A stretch of DNA of 64,000 nucleotides from Prevotella sp. (lineage in GTDB: Bacteria > Bacteroidota > Bacteroidia > Bacteroidales > Bacteroidaceae): positions 40,492 to 104,491 of the forward strand of contig JALETQ010000004.1 of the NCBI GenBank assembly GCA_022781445.1, given 5' to 3'. The notes beneath the pieces are model-generated. The model had not been told where the DNA came from, did no database searches, and worked only from the letters and a program-made list of their open reading frames with translations. Within the stretch, counting starts at the first letter, position 1. Each line of letters begins with the position of its first letter. Shown here one piece after another: positions 1-9,301 of this stretch. The position numbers were made by a program, and so were the translations under genes.

Positions 1-49
1 CGCCCTGTCTGCAGGCTCTCCGTCCTCATTCTTCCCTTCCTTCACCCAC

Positions 50-108
50 AATCGGTTATCAGAGTCCGAAACGGTTTTGTCCGATTGACGACCGGACAGG
101 TTGTCGGC
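50..108. repeat. Dispersed intergenic element (AATCGGTCAT family), copy 1
   Basis: The stretch starts AATCGGTTATCAGAGTCCG and continues to CCGATTGACGACCGG. The same two-part arrangement recurs at 3033-3078 and 32500-32565, and in shortened or inverted form in many other gaps of this window. It lies in the leftmost intergenic region. No reading frame in bases 1-383 looks like a gene. Function unknown. Confidence 0.5.
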
Positions 109-231
109 CGACTTGTCACAGTTACACTTTGAATTGACAAAGTGCAGGTATTCGATGTCGGTTTGCATGCAAAACGCAGGAAAAACATGCTTTTTTGCAC
201 GATTATGTCTGAAATTTCATTAGTCAAATAT

Positions 232-260
232 TTTGCAATTCAAGAAATAATGTATCTTTG
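232..260 (+). promoter_or_regulatory. Bacteroidetes-type promoter for the 384 gene
   Basis: TTTG at 232-235 and TATCTTTG at 253-260 are 17 bases apart, matching the TTTG / TAnnTTTG pattern of the primary sigma factor of Bacteroidetes. Transcription would begin near 265, giving a leader of about 120 bases before the ATG at 384. Confidence 0.65.
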
Positions 261-383
261 CACGGTCGATAATCATCGGGATTCAACCACCGACATTCGC
301 ACCGACACCTTCCGGAAGCGGCATACGGCTCTCTCCTTCCGCGAAGTTCCAACCGAAAGAGCCTGTCATCTAACCATACAATT

Positions 384-845
384 ATGAAACAAATATTCTT
401 ATTAGCATCGCTTTTCCTCACTTTTACAGCCGCCAATGCACAAAGTCAGGTGTGGGGTTTACAGACCGACAAAGGCATCGAAGTGCCTCTGGGCAACGTG
501 GATTTCCTGCTGGCGGCCGACAATGACACGCAGTTCAGCATCGTTCTGAAGGAAGGAAACGCCATCGACAGCGTGCAAGTGGCCTATGTGAAGATGATCA
601 CCGAGGCGGGAATTGCCGGCCAAAGCATGGCCGACACCACCCCGTCGCTGCTCATGGTGGGTGAAAAGCTCATCGTTTCGGGCGGTGACAAGGCCGCCGA
701 TGTGGCCGTTTATGGCATTGACGGTGCCCGACAAGGCGTGAGCGTACTGCACGGCAGCACCACGACGGTCGATGTGTCACGTCTGCCCCAAGGCACATAC
801 GTACTCAAAGTGGGTACGCGCGCGGTGAAATTCATGAAGAAATAA
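384..845 (+). CDS. Small exported protein with T9SS-like C-terminal domain
   Basis: The 153-residue protein starts with a classical signal peptide (hydrophobic core LLASLFLTFTAA, cleavage near ANA-QS). The middle (about 25-100) matches no family I know. The last 45 residues follow the pattern of T9SS type A sorting domains: a VAVYGIDG strand, then LPQGTYVLKV, ending in a basic KFMKK. In this pattern the domain directs export across the outer membrane, though related tails also occur on proteins that stay in the periplasm. It is the first of three exported-protein genes read in the same direction with short gaps, probably one transcript from the promoter at 232-260. Function unknown. Confidence 0.75.
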   Translation: MKQIFLLASLFLTFTAANAQSQVWGLQTDKGIEVPLGNVDFLLAADNDTQFSIVLKEGNAIDSVQVAYVKMITEAGIAGQSMADTTPSLLMVGEKLIVSGGDKAADVAVYGIDGARQGVSVLHGSTTTVDVSRLPQGTYVLKVGTRAVKFMKK

Positions 846-863
846 AAGAAGGAGGACTGTGAC

Positions 864-1745
864 ATGAGAACGCGTTTCTTACTTGCGGCTGCCCTGATGG
901 CAGCCCACACGATGGCGCAAGACACTTTCGTCATCGTCAAAACGGACGGCACCACCCTCAAAACGGCCGACAAAGCCGTGGTCGCAGGCACAGAAGAGGC
1001 ATGGACGCTGGCAGGCAACGCCCTCGCCATCGACGACCGCATCGAGCGTGCCCCTAAGGCGGCAGCCACCCAAACCATCACCTTCGAGGACTGTGTGTTC
1101 CCCACCAACAAGCACAACAACATGACATCAGGCGGCGAATCGGTCTACACCGAAAAAGGAGCCACCTTCAAAGTTCAGGAAAAATACGGCATGTTCAGCG
1201 GCGCAATGGTCTCCGAAGAGTCACAAGTGTCGGCGTGGGACAGCGAGTATCCGGGTTCGGCCTCTCCCAACAAGGTCATCACCACCGACGCTTCCACACC
1301 GGCAGGCACCGACGGCTCGGCCAAATTCTCCATCTTCCGATTCGACAAATACGTATCGGGTACACTGAACGGATTGAAGCCCGAGTTCGCATTCGACGAA
1401 CAGGCGGAACACCTCATCCGCTCGATAGCCGTCAACAACACCGCCGAAACATGGCAAAACTGTAAGATAGGCTACTACAGCAAGCCCGCTTTTGCCGAGG
1501 GCGATTTCCTCGAAGTCATCTTCACAGGCTACGACAAAAACGGGGCCGAAACCGGTTCGGTGACGGCAGTACTCGCCGATTTCCGCGACGGAAAGACCTA
1601 TATCTGCAACGAATGGACAACGGTGGACCTCTCGTCGCTCGGCAACATCAACCGACTGGCTGCCGGCATTCAGGCCTCGGATGCCTATACCAACATCTTC
1701 TCGACATCGTTTGGCGTATGCGTAGACAACATTGTGTTTGAATAA
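864..1745 (+). CDS. DUF4465-like exported protein
   Basis: The 293-residue protein has a signal peptide (MRTRFLLAAALMAAHTMAQ). From about residue 70 it resembles DUF4465: TITFEDCVFP, a stretch rich in G, S and N, then ITTDASTPAGTDGSAKFSIF, and a C-terminal half ending VCVDNIVFE, as expected for a carbohydrate-binding-like beta sandwich. Members are secreted or surface proteins of Bacteroidetes without a known reaction. There is no T9SS tail. An unusually good Shine-Dalgarno sequence, GGAGG at 851-855, lies 8 bases before the ATG, which is rare in this phylum and fixes the start. It follows the previous gene by 18 bases, so the two are probably co-transcribed. Confidence 0.7.
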   Translation: MRTRFLLAAALMAAHTMAQDTFVIVKTDGTTLKTADKAVVAGTEEAWTLAGNALAIDDRIERAPKAAATQTITFEDCVFPTNKHNNMTSGGESVYTEKGATFKVQEKYGMFSGAMVSEESQVSAWDSEYPGSASPNKVITTDASTPAGTDGSAKFSIFRFDKYVSGTLNGLKPEFAFDEQAEHLIRSIAVNNTAETWQNCKIGYYSKPAFAEGDFLEVIFTGYDKNGAETGSVTAVLADFRDGKTYICNEWTTVDLSSLGNINRLAAGIQASDAYTNIFSTSFGVCVDNIVFE

Positions 1746-1767
1746 TCCCCAAGAAAGAGATTCTGAA

Positions 1768-2913
1768 ATGAAAAAAATCATATTTGCATGCCTCGCGCTT
1801 CTCTGCGTCATTCACGCACGGGCGCAATTCGATATAGAATATCAAGACGGCCATACCACCCAAACCGCCGGCAACATCTTTGTTTACGGACAGGACAATT
1901 CGTGGGACATCAATGAAACGGACGCGTCGCAAATCAAGAGCATCAAGCGACACGCACGCTCTGCAGACACCCCTATCGAACTGACCAACAGCGTCGGCAA
2001 CATCTACTTCGGTGACTTCTGGAAAGAAGGTTATGCCGACTATTACTTCATTCTCACCAACGACCGCGTGGGCAAAAATGCCAACGGCGACCCCGTTCCG
2101 ATGCACAACGGCGGGTACATCCTCTACGTCGACATCTGGAGTGCGGTGTCGGCCGACCACAAAAATGCCATCCTTCCCGAAGGAACCTACACTTTCAGCC
2201 CGGGCAGAAAGAACGGATGCTTCACGCAAGAGTTTTCCGTTCTGACCGTCAACAAGGGCAAGGAGGGCACCGGTTATCGCATCGTCGACCATCAACTGAT
2301 GGGCGGCGAGATGGTGGTAAAGCATGTCGACCAAGGCTATGACTTCACCGCAACGGTGCAGACAAAGGACGGACAGACCTTCAAGTTCCACTACAATGGC
2401 GAAATTGCTTTCGATGACCAAAGCGGAATCGAAGACAAACCCGACAATAAATTCATCACCGCCGATGTCGACATCAAGCCTCTTTCGGGTCAATATCTCC
2501 TGTATGCCAAGACCAACATCGACAACTACGTCATCCGTTTGTTCGATGTCGACGGCATCAGTGCCGACGGTGTCCATCCCATGGAGCCGGGCATGAAGCT
2601 CCATCTGGATCTCTTTGCCGCCAAAGGTGCCGGCTTTGAAGGCACCTACAAAGCAGGAACAAAGACCGGACAATACACCATCAGGCAGGAGCCGGGCGTT
2701 TTCTTCCCCGGAACATATACCGCCGGCATTCCTCTCGGTTCGCATGTTGAGCGGGTAAACGCCGACTACAGCGTGTCGCATTGCGGCATCGTGGACGGTA
2801 CGGTGACCATCACCAAGGTCGACGACACCAACTATCACGTCGTGGCCAACCTCGTTTCGGATCAGGGAAAGGCTGTGACCTGCGACTGGACGGGTCCCAT
2901 TCCCGCTTTCTGA
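1768..2913 (+). CDS. Exported protein of unknown function
   Basis: The 381-residue product starts at the ATG at 1768, which gives a signal peptide (KKIIFACLALLCVIHARAQ). The open frame extends further upstream, but those codons overlap the end of the previous gene and would put a charged segment before the signal. A purine-rich AAGAAAGAGA lies just upstream. The mature part is rich in D, T, G and Y and has two related segments, around residues 90-210 (YYFILTNDRVG, LPEGTYTFSPG) and 240-380 (GQYLLYAKTNID, FFPGTYTAGIPLG). This suggests two beta domains of the same fold. I do not recognise the family. It is the last gene of the exported-protein cluster and is followed by a hairpin terminator. Confidence 0.7.
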   Translation: MKKIIFACLALLCVIHARAQFDIEYQDGHTTQTAGNIFVYGQDNSWDINETDASQIKSIKRHARSADTPIELTNSVGNIYFGDFWKEGYADYYFILTNDRVGKNANGDPVPMHNGGYILYVDIWSAVSADHKNAILPEGTYTFSPGRKNGCFTQEFSVLTVNKGKEGTGYRIVDHQLMGGEMVVKHVDQGYDFTATVQTKDGQTFKFHYNGEIAFDDQSGIEDKPDNKFITADVDIKPLSGQYLLYAKTNIDNYVIRLFDVDGISADGVHPMEPGMKLHLDLFAAKGAGFEGTYKAGTKTGQYTIRQEPGVFFPGTYTAGIPLGSHVERVNADYSVSHCGIVDGTVTITKVDDTNYHVVANLVSDQGKAVTCDWTGPIPAF

Positions 2914-2985
2914 CATCACGTCCGACGAGGGCTTTTAGCCCACAACATCGGCACAACGCGTCCCAACGGGCGCGACCATCATCCT

Positions 2986-3017
2986 CACGGGAAGTTCCAT
3001 TCGTGGAGCTTCCCGTG
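2986..3017 (+). terminator. Hairpin with UUCG loop after the exported-protein cluster
   Basis: CACGGGAAGTTCCA (2986-2999) pairs with TGGAGCTTCCCGTG (3004-3017) around a TTCG tetraloop, with one G-U pair. CTTGTTCTT follows. This is a stable intrinsic terminator about 70 bases after the stop codon at 2913. Confidence 0.75.
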
Positions 3018-3032
3018 CTTGTTCTTCCCGGA

Positions 3033-3078
3033 TCGGCCATCAGAATCCGGACCGGTTTCGGTTGATTGGCGGACAAAC
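3033..3078. repeat. Dispersed intergenic element (AATCGGTCAT family), copy 2
   Basis: ATCGGCCATCAGAATCCGGA followed by CGGTTTCGGTTGATTGGCGG matches the copy at 50-108 in order and spacing. It lies between the terminator at 2986-3017 and the pnp leader. Confidence 0.5.
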
Positions 3079-3159
3079 AACTCACTTCAACGCCTCCGAC
3101 GCTTTTCCTAAAAAAGCGAAATAATGAATGTTTTATTCGTTTATTTGTAATGAATTACC

Positions 3160-3167
3160 TAATTTTG
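3160..3167 (+). promoter_or_regulatory. Possible -7 box upstream of pnp
   Basis: TAATTTTG fits TAnnTTTG. There is only a weak -33 match (TTCG at 3136-3139). It would give pnp a leader of about 250 bases, long enough for control by PNPase of its own mRNA, as known in other bacteria. No other clear promoter is visible before 3419. Confidence 0.35.
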
Positions 3168-3418
3168 CATCGTTTTCAACCTTGTCTGTCGGGCTTCGTT
3201 TCCACGAAACCAAACAACAAACGCACCGTCTGAGACAAAAATCAATGCCGGAAATGGCATTACTGTACGGCTTAAACAAGCCCGAACATATATTTTGAAA
3301 GCGTGTGCAACCCGAAAACACCCTTCCCAAACAATGATTTGACAAGACGGATTCTTCGGTCTTTGTCCTTTCGATATGTTATTTTAGATGTAGTTACAAC
3401 AAGAAGAAGAAAAATTAA

Positions 3419-5740
3419 ATGAACGTTATTACGAAAAGTGTTCAGTTGCCTGATGGAAGAACCATCACGATTGAAACAGGAAAATTGGCAAAACAAGCCG
3501 ACGGAAGCGTTATGCTCCGCATGGGAAACACCGCCATCCTGGCAACGGTTTGTGCTGCCAAAGATGCCGTGCCCGGCACGGATTTCATGCCTTTGCAGGT
3601 TGATTACCGCGAACAATATGCAGCCGCAGGCCGTTTCCCCGGCGGTTTCACCAAGCGCGAAGGCAAGCCGGGCGACAACGAGATTCTCGTTTCACGCCTT
3701 GTGGACCGCGTGCTCAGACCCTTATTCCCGTCCAATTATCATGCAGAGGTGTTCGTAAACATCCTCCTTTTCAGTGCCGACGGCGTTGATCAGCCCGATG
3801 CACTTGCCGGATTTGCCGCTTCAGCCGCATTGGCTTGCTCAGATATACCTTTCGAATGCCCCATCTCCGAAGTGCGCGTGGCGCGCGTCGGTGGCGAATA
3901 TGTCGTCAATCCGACTTTCGAACAGATGAAAGAGGCCGACATGGACATCATGGTCGGTGCCTCGGCAGAGAATATCATGATGGTGGAAGGCGAAATGAAC
4001 GAAGTGTCCGAACAGGACTTGCTCGGTGCATTGAAGGTCGCCATGGATGCCATCAAGCCCATGTGTGCCCTCCAAGAGGAGTTGTCCAAAGAGTTGGGCA
4101 AGGACGTCAAGCGTGAGTACGACCACGAAATCAACGACGAAAGTCTTCGCGAAGAGATCAACAAAGAGCTGTATCAACCCGCCTACGACGTGACGAAGCA
4201 GGCACTGGAGAAGCACGCCCGTCAGGAAGCATTCGACAAAATCATTGCCGACTTCCTCGAAAAGTACGACGCTTCGCACACCGATCTGAGCGAAGACGAA
4301 CTCGCCGAGAAGCATGCAGAGGCCGAACGCTACTATCACGACGTGATGCGCGATGCCATGCGTCGCTGCATTCTCGACGAAGGCATACGCCTCGACGGCC
4401 GCAAGACCGACGAAATACGCCCCATCTGGTGTGAAACAAGTCCGCTGCCCATGCCTCACGGAAGCAGCATCTTCACCCGTGGCGAGACCCAAAGCCTTTC
4501 AACCTGTACCCTCGGAACGAAGTTGGACGAGAAACTCGTGGACGATGTACTCGACAAGAGCTATATGCGCTTCCTGCTTCACTACAACTTCCCGCCGTTC
4601 TGTACGGGCGAGGCAAGACCCCAACGCAGCGTCGGTCGCCGCGAAATCGGCCACGGCCACCTGGCATGGAGAGCGTTGAAGAACCAAATTCCCGAAGACT
4701 TCCCTTACACCGTGCGTCTGGTGAGCCAGATTCTGGAATCGAACGGCTCGTCGTCGATGGCCACCGTGTGTGGCGGAACCTTGGCACTGATGGATGCCGG
4801 TGTGCCGATGAAGAAGCCCGTCAGCGGCATCGCGATGGGTCTTATCAAGAATCCCGGCGAGGACAAGTATGCCGTTCTGTCGGACATTCTGGGCGATGAG
4901 GATCACCTCGGTGACATGGACTTCAAGACAACGGGTACCGTCAACGGTCTGACTGCCACACAGATGGACATCAAGTGCGACGGTCTGTCGTTTGAAATCC
5001 TCGAGAAAGCATTGTTGCAGGCCAAAGCCGGCCGCGAGCACATCCTCGGAAAGATGATGGAAACCATGTCGGAGCCGCGTCAGGAATTGAAGCCTCAGGT
5101 GCCGCGCATCGTACAAATAGAAATTCCGAAAGAGTTTATCGGTGCCGTGATTGGCCCCGGTGGCAAGATCATCCAGCAGATGCAGGAAGATACCGGCTCG
5201 ACCATCACCATCGACGAGGTCGACGGTGTGGGTAAAGTTCAGGTCAGCGCGCCCAACAAAGAGTCCATCGATGCCGCCCTTGCCAAGATCAAAGGCATCG
5301 TCGCCATCCCCGAGGTGGGCGAAGTGTACGAAGGTACCATCCGTTCGATCATGCCCTACGGCTGCTTCGTGGAAATCCTTCCGGGCAAGGACGGACTGCT
5401 GCACATCTCCGAAATCGACTGGAAACGTCTTGAAACCGTTGAGGATGCAGGCATCAAAGAAGGCGACAAGATTACCGTCAAGCTTCTTGAAATCGATCCC
5501 AAAACAGGCAAATATAAGTTGTCACACCGCGTGTTGATGCCCAAGCCGGAGGGCTATGTGGAACGCGAACGCCGCCCGAGACCCGAGCGTAGCGAACGCC
5601 GTCAACGTCCGGAACGCAACGGCGAACGTCGCCAGCACGGCAATCCGAACCGCCCGGAGAGCTTCGGTGACCTCAAGGACTTCCATGATCCGATGGCAGA
5701 CCACGAGCCTAAAGACTTTAACGACAGCCTCGACCGCTAA
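3419..5740 (+). CDS. pnp: Polynucleotide phosphorylase
   Basis: PNPase degrades RNA from the 3' end by phosphorolysis, releasing nucleoside diphosphates, and takes part in mRNA turnover in the cytoplasm. The 773 residues show the full family layout: a first RNase PH domain ([12 protein letters not shown] near 80), a helical linker (about 240-330), a second RNase PH domain ([19 protein letters not shown] near 400), a KH domain ([15 protein letters not shown] near 575) and an S1 domain ([14 protein letters not shown] near 640). The tail after about 710 is very rich in Arg, Glu and Pro. This is longer than the E. coli enzyme and probably adds RNA or protein contacts. The gene stands alone; rpsO, its usual neighbour elsewhere, is absent. 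Confidence 0.97.
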   Translation: MNVITKSVQLPDGRTITIETGKLAKQADGSVMLRMGNTAILATVCAAKDAVPGTDFMPLQVDYREQYAAAGRFPGGFTKREGKPGDNEILVSRLVDRVLRPLFPSNYHAEVFVNILLFSADGVDQPDALAGFAASAALACSDIPFECPISEVRVARVGGEYVVNPTFEQMKEADMDIMVGASAENIMMVEGEMNEVSEQDLLGALKVAMDAIKPMCALQEELSKELGKDVKREYDHEINDESLREEINKELYQPAYDVTKQALEKHARQEAFDKIIADFLEKYDASHTDLSEDELAEKHAEAERYYHDVMRDAMRRCILDEGIRLDGRKTDEIRPIWCETSPLPMPHGSSIFTRGETQSLSTCTLGTKLDEKLVDDVLDKSYMRFLLHYNFPPFCTGEARPQRSVGRREIGHGHLAWRALKNQIPEDFPYTVRLVSQILESNGSSSMATVCGGTLALMDAGVPMKKPVSGIAMGLIKNPGEDKYAVLSDILGDEDHLGDMDFKTTGTVNGLTATQMDIKCDGLSFEILEKALLQAKAGREHILGKMMETMSEPRQELKPQVPRIVQIEIPKEFIGAVIGPGGKIIQQMQEDTGSTITIDEVDGVGKVQVSAPNKESIDAALAKIKGIVAIPEVGEVYEGTIRSIMPYGCFVEILPGKDGLLHISEIDWKRLETVEDAGIKEGDKITVKLLEIDPKTGKYKLSHRVLMPKPEGYVERERRPRPERSERRQRPERNGERRQHGNPNRPESFGDLKDFHDPMADHEPKDFNDSLDR

Positions 5741-5765
5741 GCATCGGTCAGCAAATCTTTATTTG

Positions 5766-5801
5766 AAAAATCCCTGCATCGTCACCGATGCGGGGATTTT
5801 T
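5766..5801 (+). terminator. Rho-independent terminator of pnp
   Basis: AAAAATCCCTGCATCG and CGATGCGGGGATTTTT form a 16-bp stem, with one G-U pair, around a TCAC loop. The 3' arm ends in a T run. It starts 25 bases after the pnp stop codon. The A run of the 5' arm could also serve a minus-strand transcript. Confidence 0.9.
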
Positions 5802-6180
5802 ATTGGCCGTCGGTTCGCAGGTGGAGGCCCGAAGACAGGAATCAAGGGATGCAGAAGGGTTGAAGTACAATCACAACAGGAGGATTCCGGGAACGCAAAT
5901 GCAGTTTCCGACACGTTGTTCAGGAAAGTTCGGCAGGTGTATCGGTGAGCTTTCGTGTATCCCTCACGCCCGTTTCTGCAGCATTGTCGGCCACTCTCGC
6001 AAAAGAAATTTCCGATACTTCATGACGGCTTCATACACCCCCGGACCATCATCAGGGTACGGACGACCACCCAACAGTACCTCGCGGAAATGGGTATCAT
6101 CGGTATAAAAAAGAGAACTAAACACTCTCATGACCGTTCGGAGTTCAACTTTTTCGCGCCAAACCTACCCTTCAGGCTTA

Positions 6181-6244
6181 CAAAAGCTGCCCTTTCATCC
6201 TTCAAAAGTTGCCCTTTTGATACAGGAAAGTTGCCCTTTTGACA
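6181..6244. repeat. Modular AAAAGGGCA/TTTTGC intergenic repeat, copy 1
   Basis: Three near-copies of AAGTTGCCCTTTTGA stand in a row (AAAGCTGCCCTTTCAT, AAAAGTTGCCCTTTTGATA, AAAGTTGCCCTTTTGAC). The same unit recurs at 23345-23432 and 30336-30432 and inside the 274-bp repeats at 40456 and 51224. The rest of the gap 5802-6343 holds no gene that I can see. Confidence 0.55.
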
Positions 6245-6343
6245 ACTCGTTCGTCATGTTTTTGTAAATAATTGATATTCAGAAAGATAAAGACCAATGA
6301 CTTTCTCTTCGTTTCGCATCGAAGAAAAAGCGAACCGAGGGCT

Positions 6344-7801
6344 TTATTCCATATCGTCGCGGTTGGAAATCGAGAGCAGCACATCGCCCTTTTTCAGTTC
6401 CAATTGTCCGTTTGGAACAATATAACTGTCGCCACGTTTGATGAGCATAATGAGGGTCTTCTCGGGCAGATCCATCTCTGCCAACCGGTTACCGTTGGCT
6501 ATCATTTCGTCGGTGAGCACACATTCGCTCAACTGCGAGCCCAATTCATCGGGCAACTCGATGCCGAACTCGTTGCCGTCTTTCTCGACCGGCATGTCCA
6601 GACGGAGCTTTCGTGCCAGCCACGAGATGGAAGTGCCCTGCAACGAGAGCGAGAGAAGCGTGATGAAAAACACGATGTTGAACATCATGCCGGCCCCTTC
6701 GATGCCCGCTATCATCGGGTAGGTGGCAAAAATGATGGGAACGGCACCGCGCAACCCCACCCACGAGAGGAACAGACGTGCCCTGACGGAAATATTCTTG
6801 CAGGGAATGAGACACAGAAAGACGCTCACCGGACGCGCCACCAGCATCATGAAGAAGCCGACGGCCAGCGAAACGCCTGCCACATCGAAGAGTTCGGAAG
6901 GATTGACGAGCAGTCCGAGCGTGAGGAACATCACGATCTGCACCAACCATGTAAGCCCGTCCATGAACATACTCATCTCCTTGCGGAAAGACAGGCGGCT
7001 GTTTCCCACTACCAAACCGGCGATATAAACCGCCAGATAACCGTTGCCGCGGAGCAGATCGGTCATGGTGAAGAGGATGAAAACCATACTCAGCAACATC
7101 ACAGGGTACAGAGAGGCATTGGGAAGGTTGATGCGGTTGATGATCCAAGTACACAGCCTGCCGCCGAAATAGCCGAAAGCGGCACCCAGCCCAAACTGAA
7201 TGAGAAGACTGAGCGACAACGACCGGAGAGAAAAATCCGAACCTGCCGACACCGCCACCTGCATCAAGACGATGGTCAGCATGTATGCCATGGGGTCGTT
7301 ACTGCCGCTCTCCAATTCCAAGATGGGTCGCAAACGCTGTTGCAAACCTATCTTTTGGGTGCGCAAGAGGTTGAAAACCGAGGCCGAATCGGTCGACGAC
7401 ATCGTGGCAGCCAACAGTAAAGAAACAATCAGCGACAGACGGATGTCGAAGCCGGCAACGCCCGACAGCAGGAAGATAAAGAAACCCGTGAGCAGTGTCG
7501 TGACAATGACACCGACCGTGGAGAGCAGCACACCGGGCATCAACACGGGGCGGATGTCCCTGAACTTGGTGTCCATGCCGCCCGAAAACAAGATGATGCT
7601 CAACGACACCATGCCGATGAACTGCGCCCCTTTGGGACTGTCGAACTGCAATCCGAGTCCGTCTTCACCAAACATCATTCCCGTAAAGAGAAACAAAAGA
7701 AGGGTGGGTATGCCAAACCGGTAGCCGGTTTTGCTGATGACGATGCTCAAGAAGATCAGTATCGCGCCCAATAGGAAGATGTTTTCTGCCGTGAATGTCA
7801 T
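6344..7801 (-). CDS. K+/H+ antiporter, CPA1 family with TrkA-C domain
   Basis: This 485-residue inner-membrane protein probably exchanges K+ or Na+ for protons. About 12 hydrophobic segments span residues 1-390, including the conserved stretches RFGIPTLLLFLFTGMMFGED, FSGGMDTKF, SSTDSASVFNLLR and ESGSNDPMAYMLT. The acidic and polar residues of the last two match the ion path of the NhaP2/CvrA group. The soluble C-terminus (LIKRGDSYIVPNGQLELKKG) is a TrkA-C/RCK-C domain that usually senses nucleotide or ion. I chose the ATG at 7801 (MTFTAENIF) because the 23 codons upstream are basic and unlike the family. A twin repeat with promoter-like sequence pointing towards this gene lies at 7938-8030. 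Confidence 0.9.
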   Translation of the reverse strand: MTFTAENIFLLGAILIFLSIVISKTGYRFGIPTLLLFLFTGMMFGEDGLGLQFDSPKGAQFIGMVSLSIILFSGGMDTKFRDIRPVLMPGVLLSTVGVIVTTLLTGFFIFLLSGVAGFDIRLSLIVSLLLAATMSSTDSASVFNLLRTQKIGLQQRLRPILELESGSNDPMAYMLTIVLMQVAVSAGSDFSLRSLSLSLLIQFGLGAAFGYFGGRLCTWIINRINLPNASLYPVMLLSMVFILFTMTDLLRGNGYLAVYIAGLVVGNSRLSFRKEMSMFMDGLTWLVQIVMFLTLGLLVNPSELFDVAGVSLAVGFFMMLVARPVSVFLCLIPCKNISVRARLFLSWVGLRGAVPIIFATYPMIAGIEGAGMMFNIVFFITLLSLSLQGTSISWLARKLRLDMPVEKDGNEFGIELPDELGSQLSECVLTDEMIANGNRLAEMDLPEKTLIMLIKRGDSYIVPNGQLELKKGDVLLSISNRDDME

Positions 7802-7937
7802 AGGTGTTTTTTGATGGAATGAAGTGATATACGCTCGCCGCTGAAGGCGTTTGCATGTGCTTTCGAACATCCGATTTGCCGAAACGACAAATCATTTGCA
7901 GCCCTGACGTATATTATTATGGTAACTCTGCATCATA

Positions 7938-8030
7938 CCGAGTGCAGGACTGTCTTATGCAAAGACAACCAAACGAGGGCAATGAAAGGTGACTTTCAAA
8001 TTGCCGAGTGCAGGACTGTCTTATGCAAAG
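7938..8030 (-). repeat. Twin 27-bp repeat with promoter-like -7 sequence, copy 1
   Basis: The 27-base sequence from CCGAGTGCAGG to TATGCAAAG occurs identically at 7938-7964 and 8004-8030, a 66-bp period. Read on the minus strand each copy starts CTTTGCATAAG and ends CTCGG. The upstream copy is preceded so as to give TATCTTTG, a good -7 box directed at the antiporter gene. The same architecture, with the same 66-bp period, occurs at 51605-51697. The rest of 7802-8217 shows no gene. Confidence 0.7.
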
Positions 8031-8217
8031 ATAAGAAATCAAACCCACATTTCGGCATTTTCGCATCGTTTTTCTTCAAGTCTCTCCAACCGGACGGCAT
8101 CTTTCACGACCTCATCATTCGTCCCCGATCCGCCAACGTAAGGCGAACGGATTTCGGACGCCATACAAATTAATTGGTTTTTTTTGCAAAAAGTCGCATT
8201 TATTCCTTGTAATTCCT

Positions 8218-8225
8218 TATCTTTG
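8218..8225 (+). promoter_or_regulatory. -7 box of the GLPGLI operon
   Basis: TATCTTTG matches TAnnTTTG exactly. No TTTG stands at the usual -33 distance. Transcription would start near 8230, about 125 bases before the first GLPGLI gene. Confidence 0.5.
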
Positions 8226-8356
8226 CAAGGATCTCGGCGATGAATATCGCTGCAATGATTCGCTCATGACCAATCCAACATGATTGTTTGACCGAAGGAA
8301 CAGAAACCGGAACACGACACTTCGCCCGGCAACCGTCCTTCATCAGCTTCACTATT

Positions 8357-9193
8357 ATGAGAAAAACATTCCTCGCAATCCTCCTTTTGACCGCCCTGAC
8401 AGCACAGGCACAGGTGACATCGGGCAACAACGAATCGAACGACAATACAGAATTATCCATCGATCGGCAACGGTATGTCATTCAATACATGATGAATTAC
8501 ATAAAGAATCCGGATAAGCCAAAGCCGCAAAACGAACTGATGCAACTCGAAATCGGTGACCGATGCACCAAGTTTTACAGCCATACCACCATGCAAAGAG
8601 ATTCGATCGTGAGAGAAATGGTCAAACAAGGCAACTTCGATTTCAGCAATTTGAAAGGAGGAGAAATCAGGTGGAAACTCTACAAAGGTTATCCCTCGGA
8701 GGGAAAGACCACCCAAACCGAAAAGGTAGGTCTGAACGATTTTAAGGTGATCGAGGCGATGACGGTGCCCGAATGGCAACTCGTGGGCGATTCGGTGACA
8801 CGCATTCTCGACTACGAATGCAGGCAGGCCACGGCCCGTTTCAAGGGAAGGACGTGGACGGTGTGGTACACCGAGGACATTCCCATTGCCGAAGGACCGT
8901 GGCTCTTGGGCGGGCTGCCGGGACTGGTGATGCGCGCTTACGACGAACAAAGGCACTATGTGTTCGAGATCAGTGGCATGAGACAGGTCAAAAGCGATGA
9001 TCCCGTCAGTTTTCAGGAAACAGACTATGAAACCATCAGTTCCAAAGAGATGAAGAAAGAAATGCAAAAATTCTGCGAAAATCCCATCGGATACATGGAA
9101 AACGATCCGTCAATGGCAGGCACTTTCACCGACGATGAAGGTAATGCTCTCAAGTCTCGTCCGATGAATTACAATCCGCTCGACCTCGAATGA
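8357..9193 (+). CDS. GLPGLI family exported protein, first copy
   Basis: The 278-residue protein has a signal peptide (MRKTFLAILLLTALTAQAQ) and the signature of the GLPGLI family near residue 190 (GPWLLGGLPGLVMRA), preceded by RTWTVWYTEDIPIAEGP. GLPGLI proteins occur in Bacteroidetes, usually beside TonB-dependent outer-membrane proteins, and their biochemical role is not known to me. I placed the start at 8357 because the signal peptide begins there; 23 upstream codons in frame carry no such feature. It is followed by a paralogue of equal length at a fixed offset of 945 bp, and then by a TonB-receptor-like gene. Together these form a likely operon from the -7 box at 8218. Confidence 0.85.
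   Translation: MRKTFLAILLLTALTAQAQVTSGNNESNDNTELSIDRQRYVIQYMMNYIKNPDKPKPQNELMQLEIGDRCTKFYSHTTMQRDSIVREMVKQGNFDFSNLKGGEIRWKLYKGYPSEGKTTQTEKVGLNDFKVIEAMTVPEWQLVGDSVTRILDYECRQATARFKGRTWTVWYTEDIPIAEGPWLLGGLPGLVMRAYDEQRHYVFEISGMRQVKSDDPVSFQETDYETISSKEMKKEMQKFCENPIGYMENDPSMAGTFTDDEGNALKSRPMNYNPLDLE
8768..8937 (+). repeat. Near-identical 170-bp tract within the GLPGLI paralogues
   Basis: The tract matches 9713-9882 at all but two of 170 positions (T/C near 8791 and G/A near 8914), covering the GLPGL motif region. The offset of 945 bp is the same as that between the two start codons, so there is no net insertion or deletion between them. Confidence 0.9.
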
Positions 9194-9301
9194 CGGACAA
9201 CTCTATGCCCACACTTATACAACTATCATTTCATAACCGGAAGAACGTGGGTCGGGATACGAGATAACGCCCGGCAACCGTCCTCCATCAATTTCACTAT
9301 T

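Noticed and set aside
7919..8173. An 84-residue open frame upstream of the GLPGLI operon
   Set aside because: It covers the twin repeat; the repeated CRTVLCKDK peptide follows from the DNA repeat. No start signal or family.
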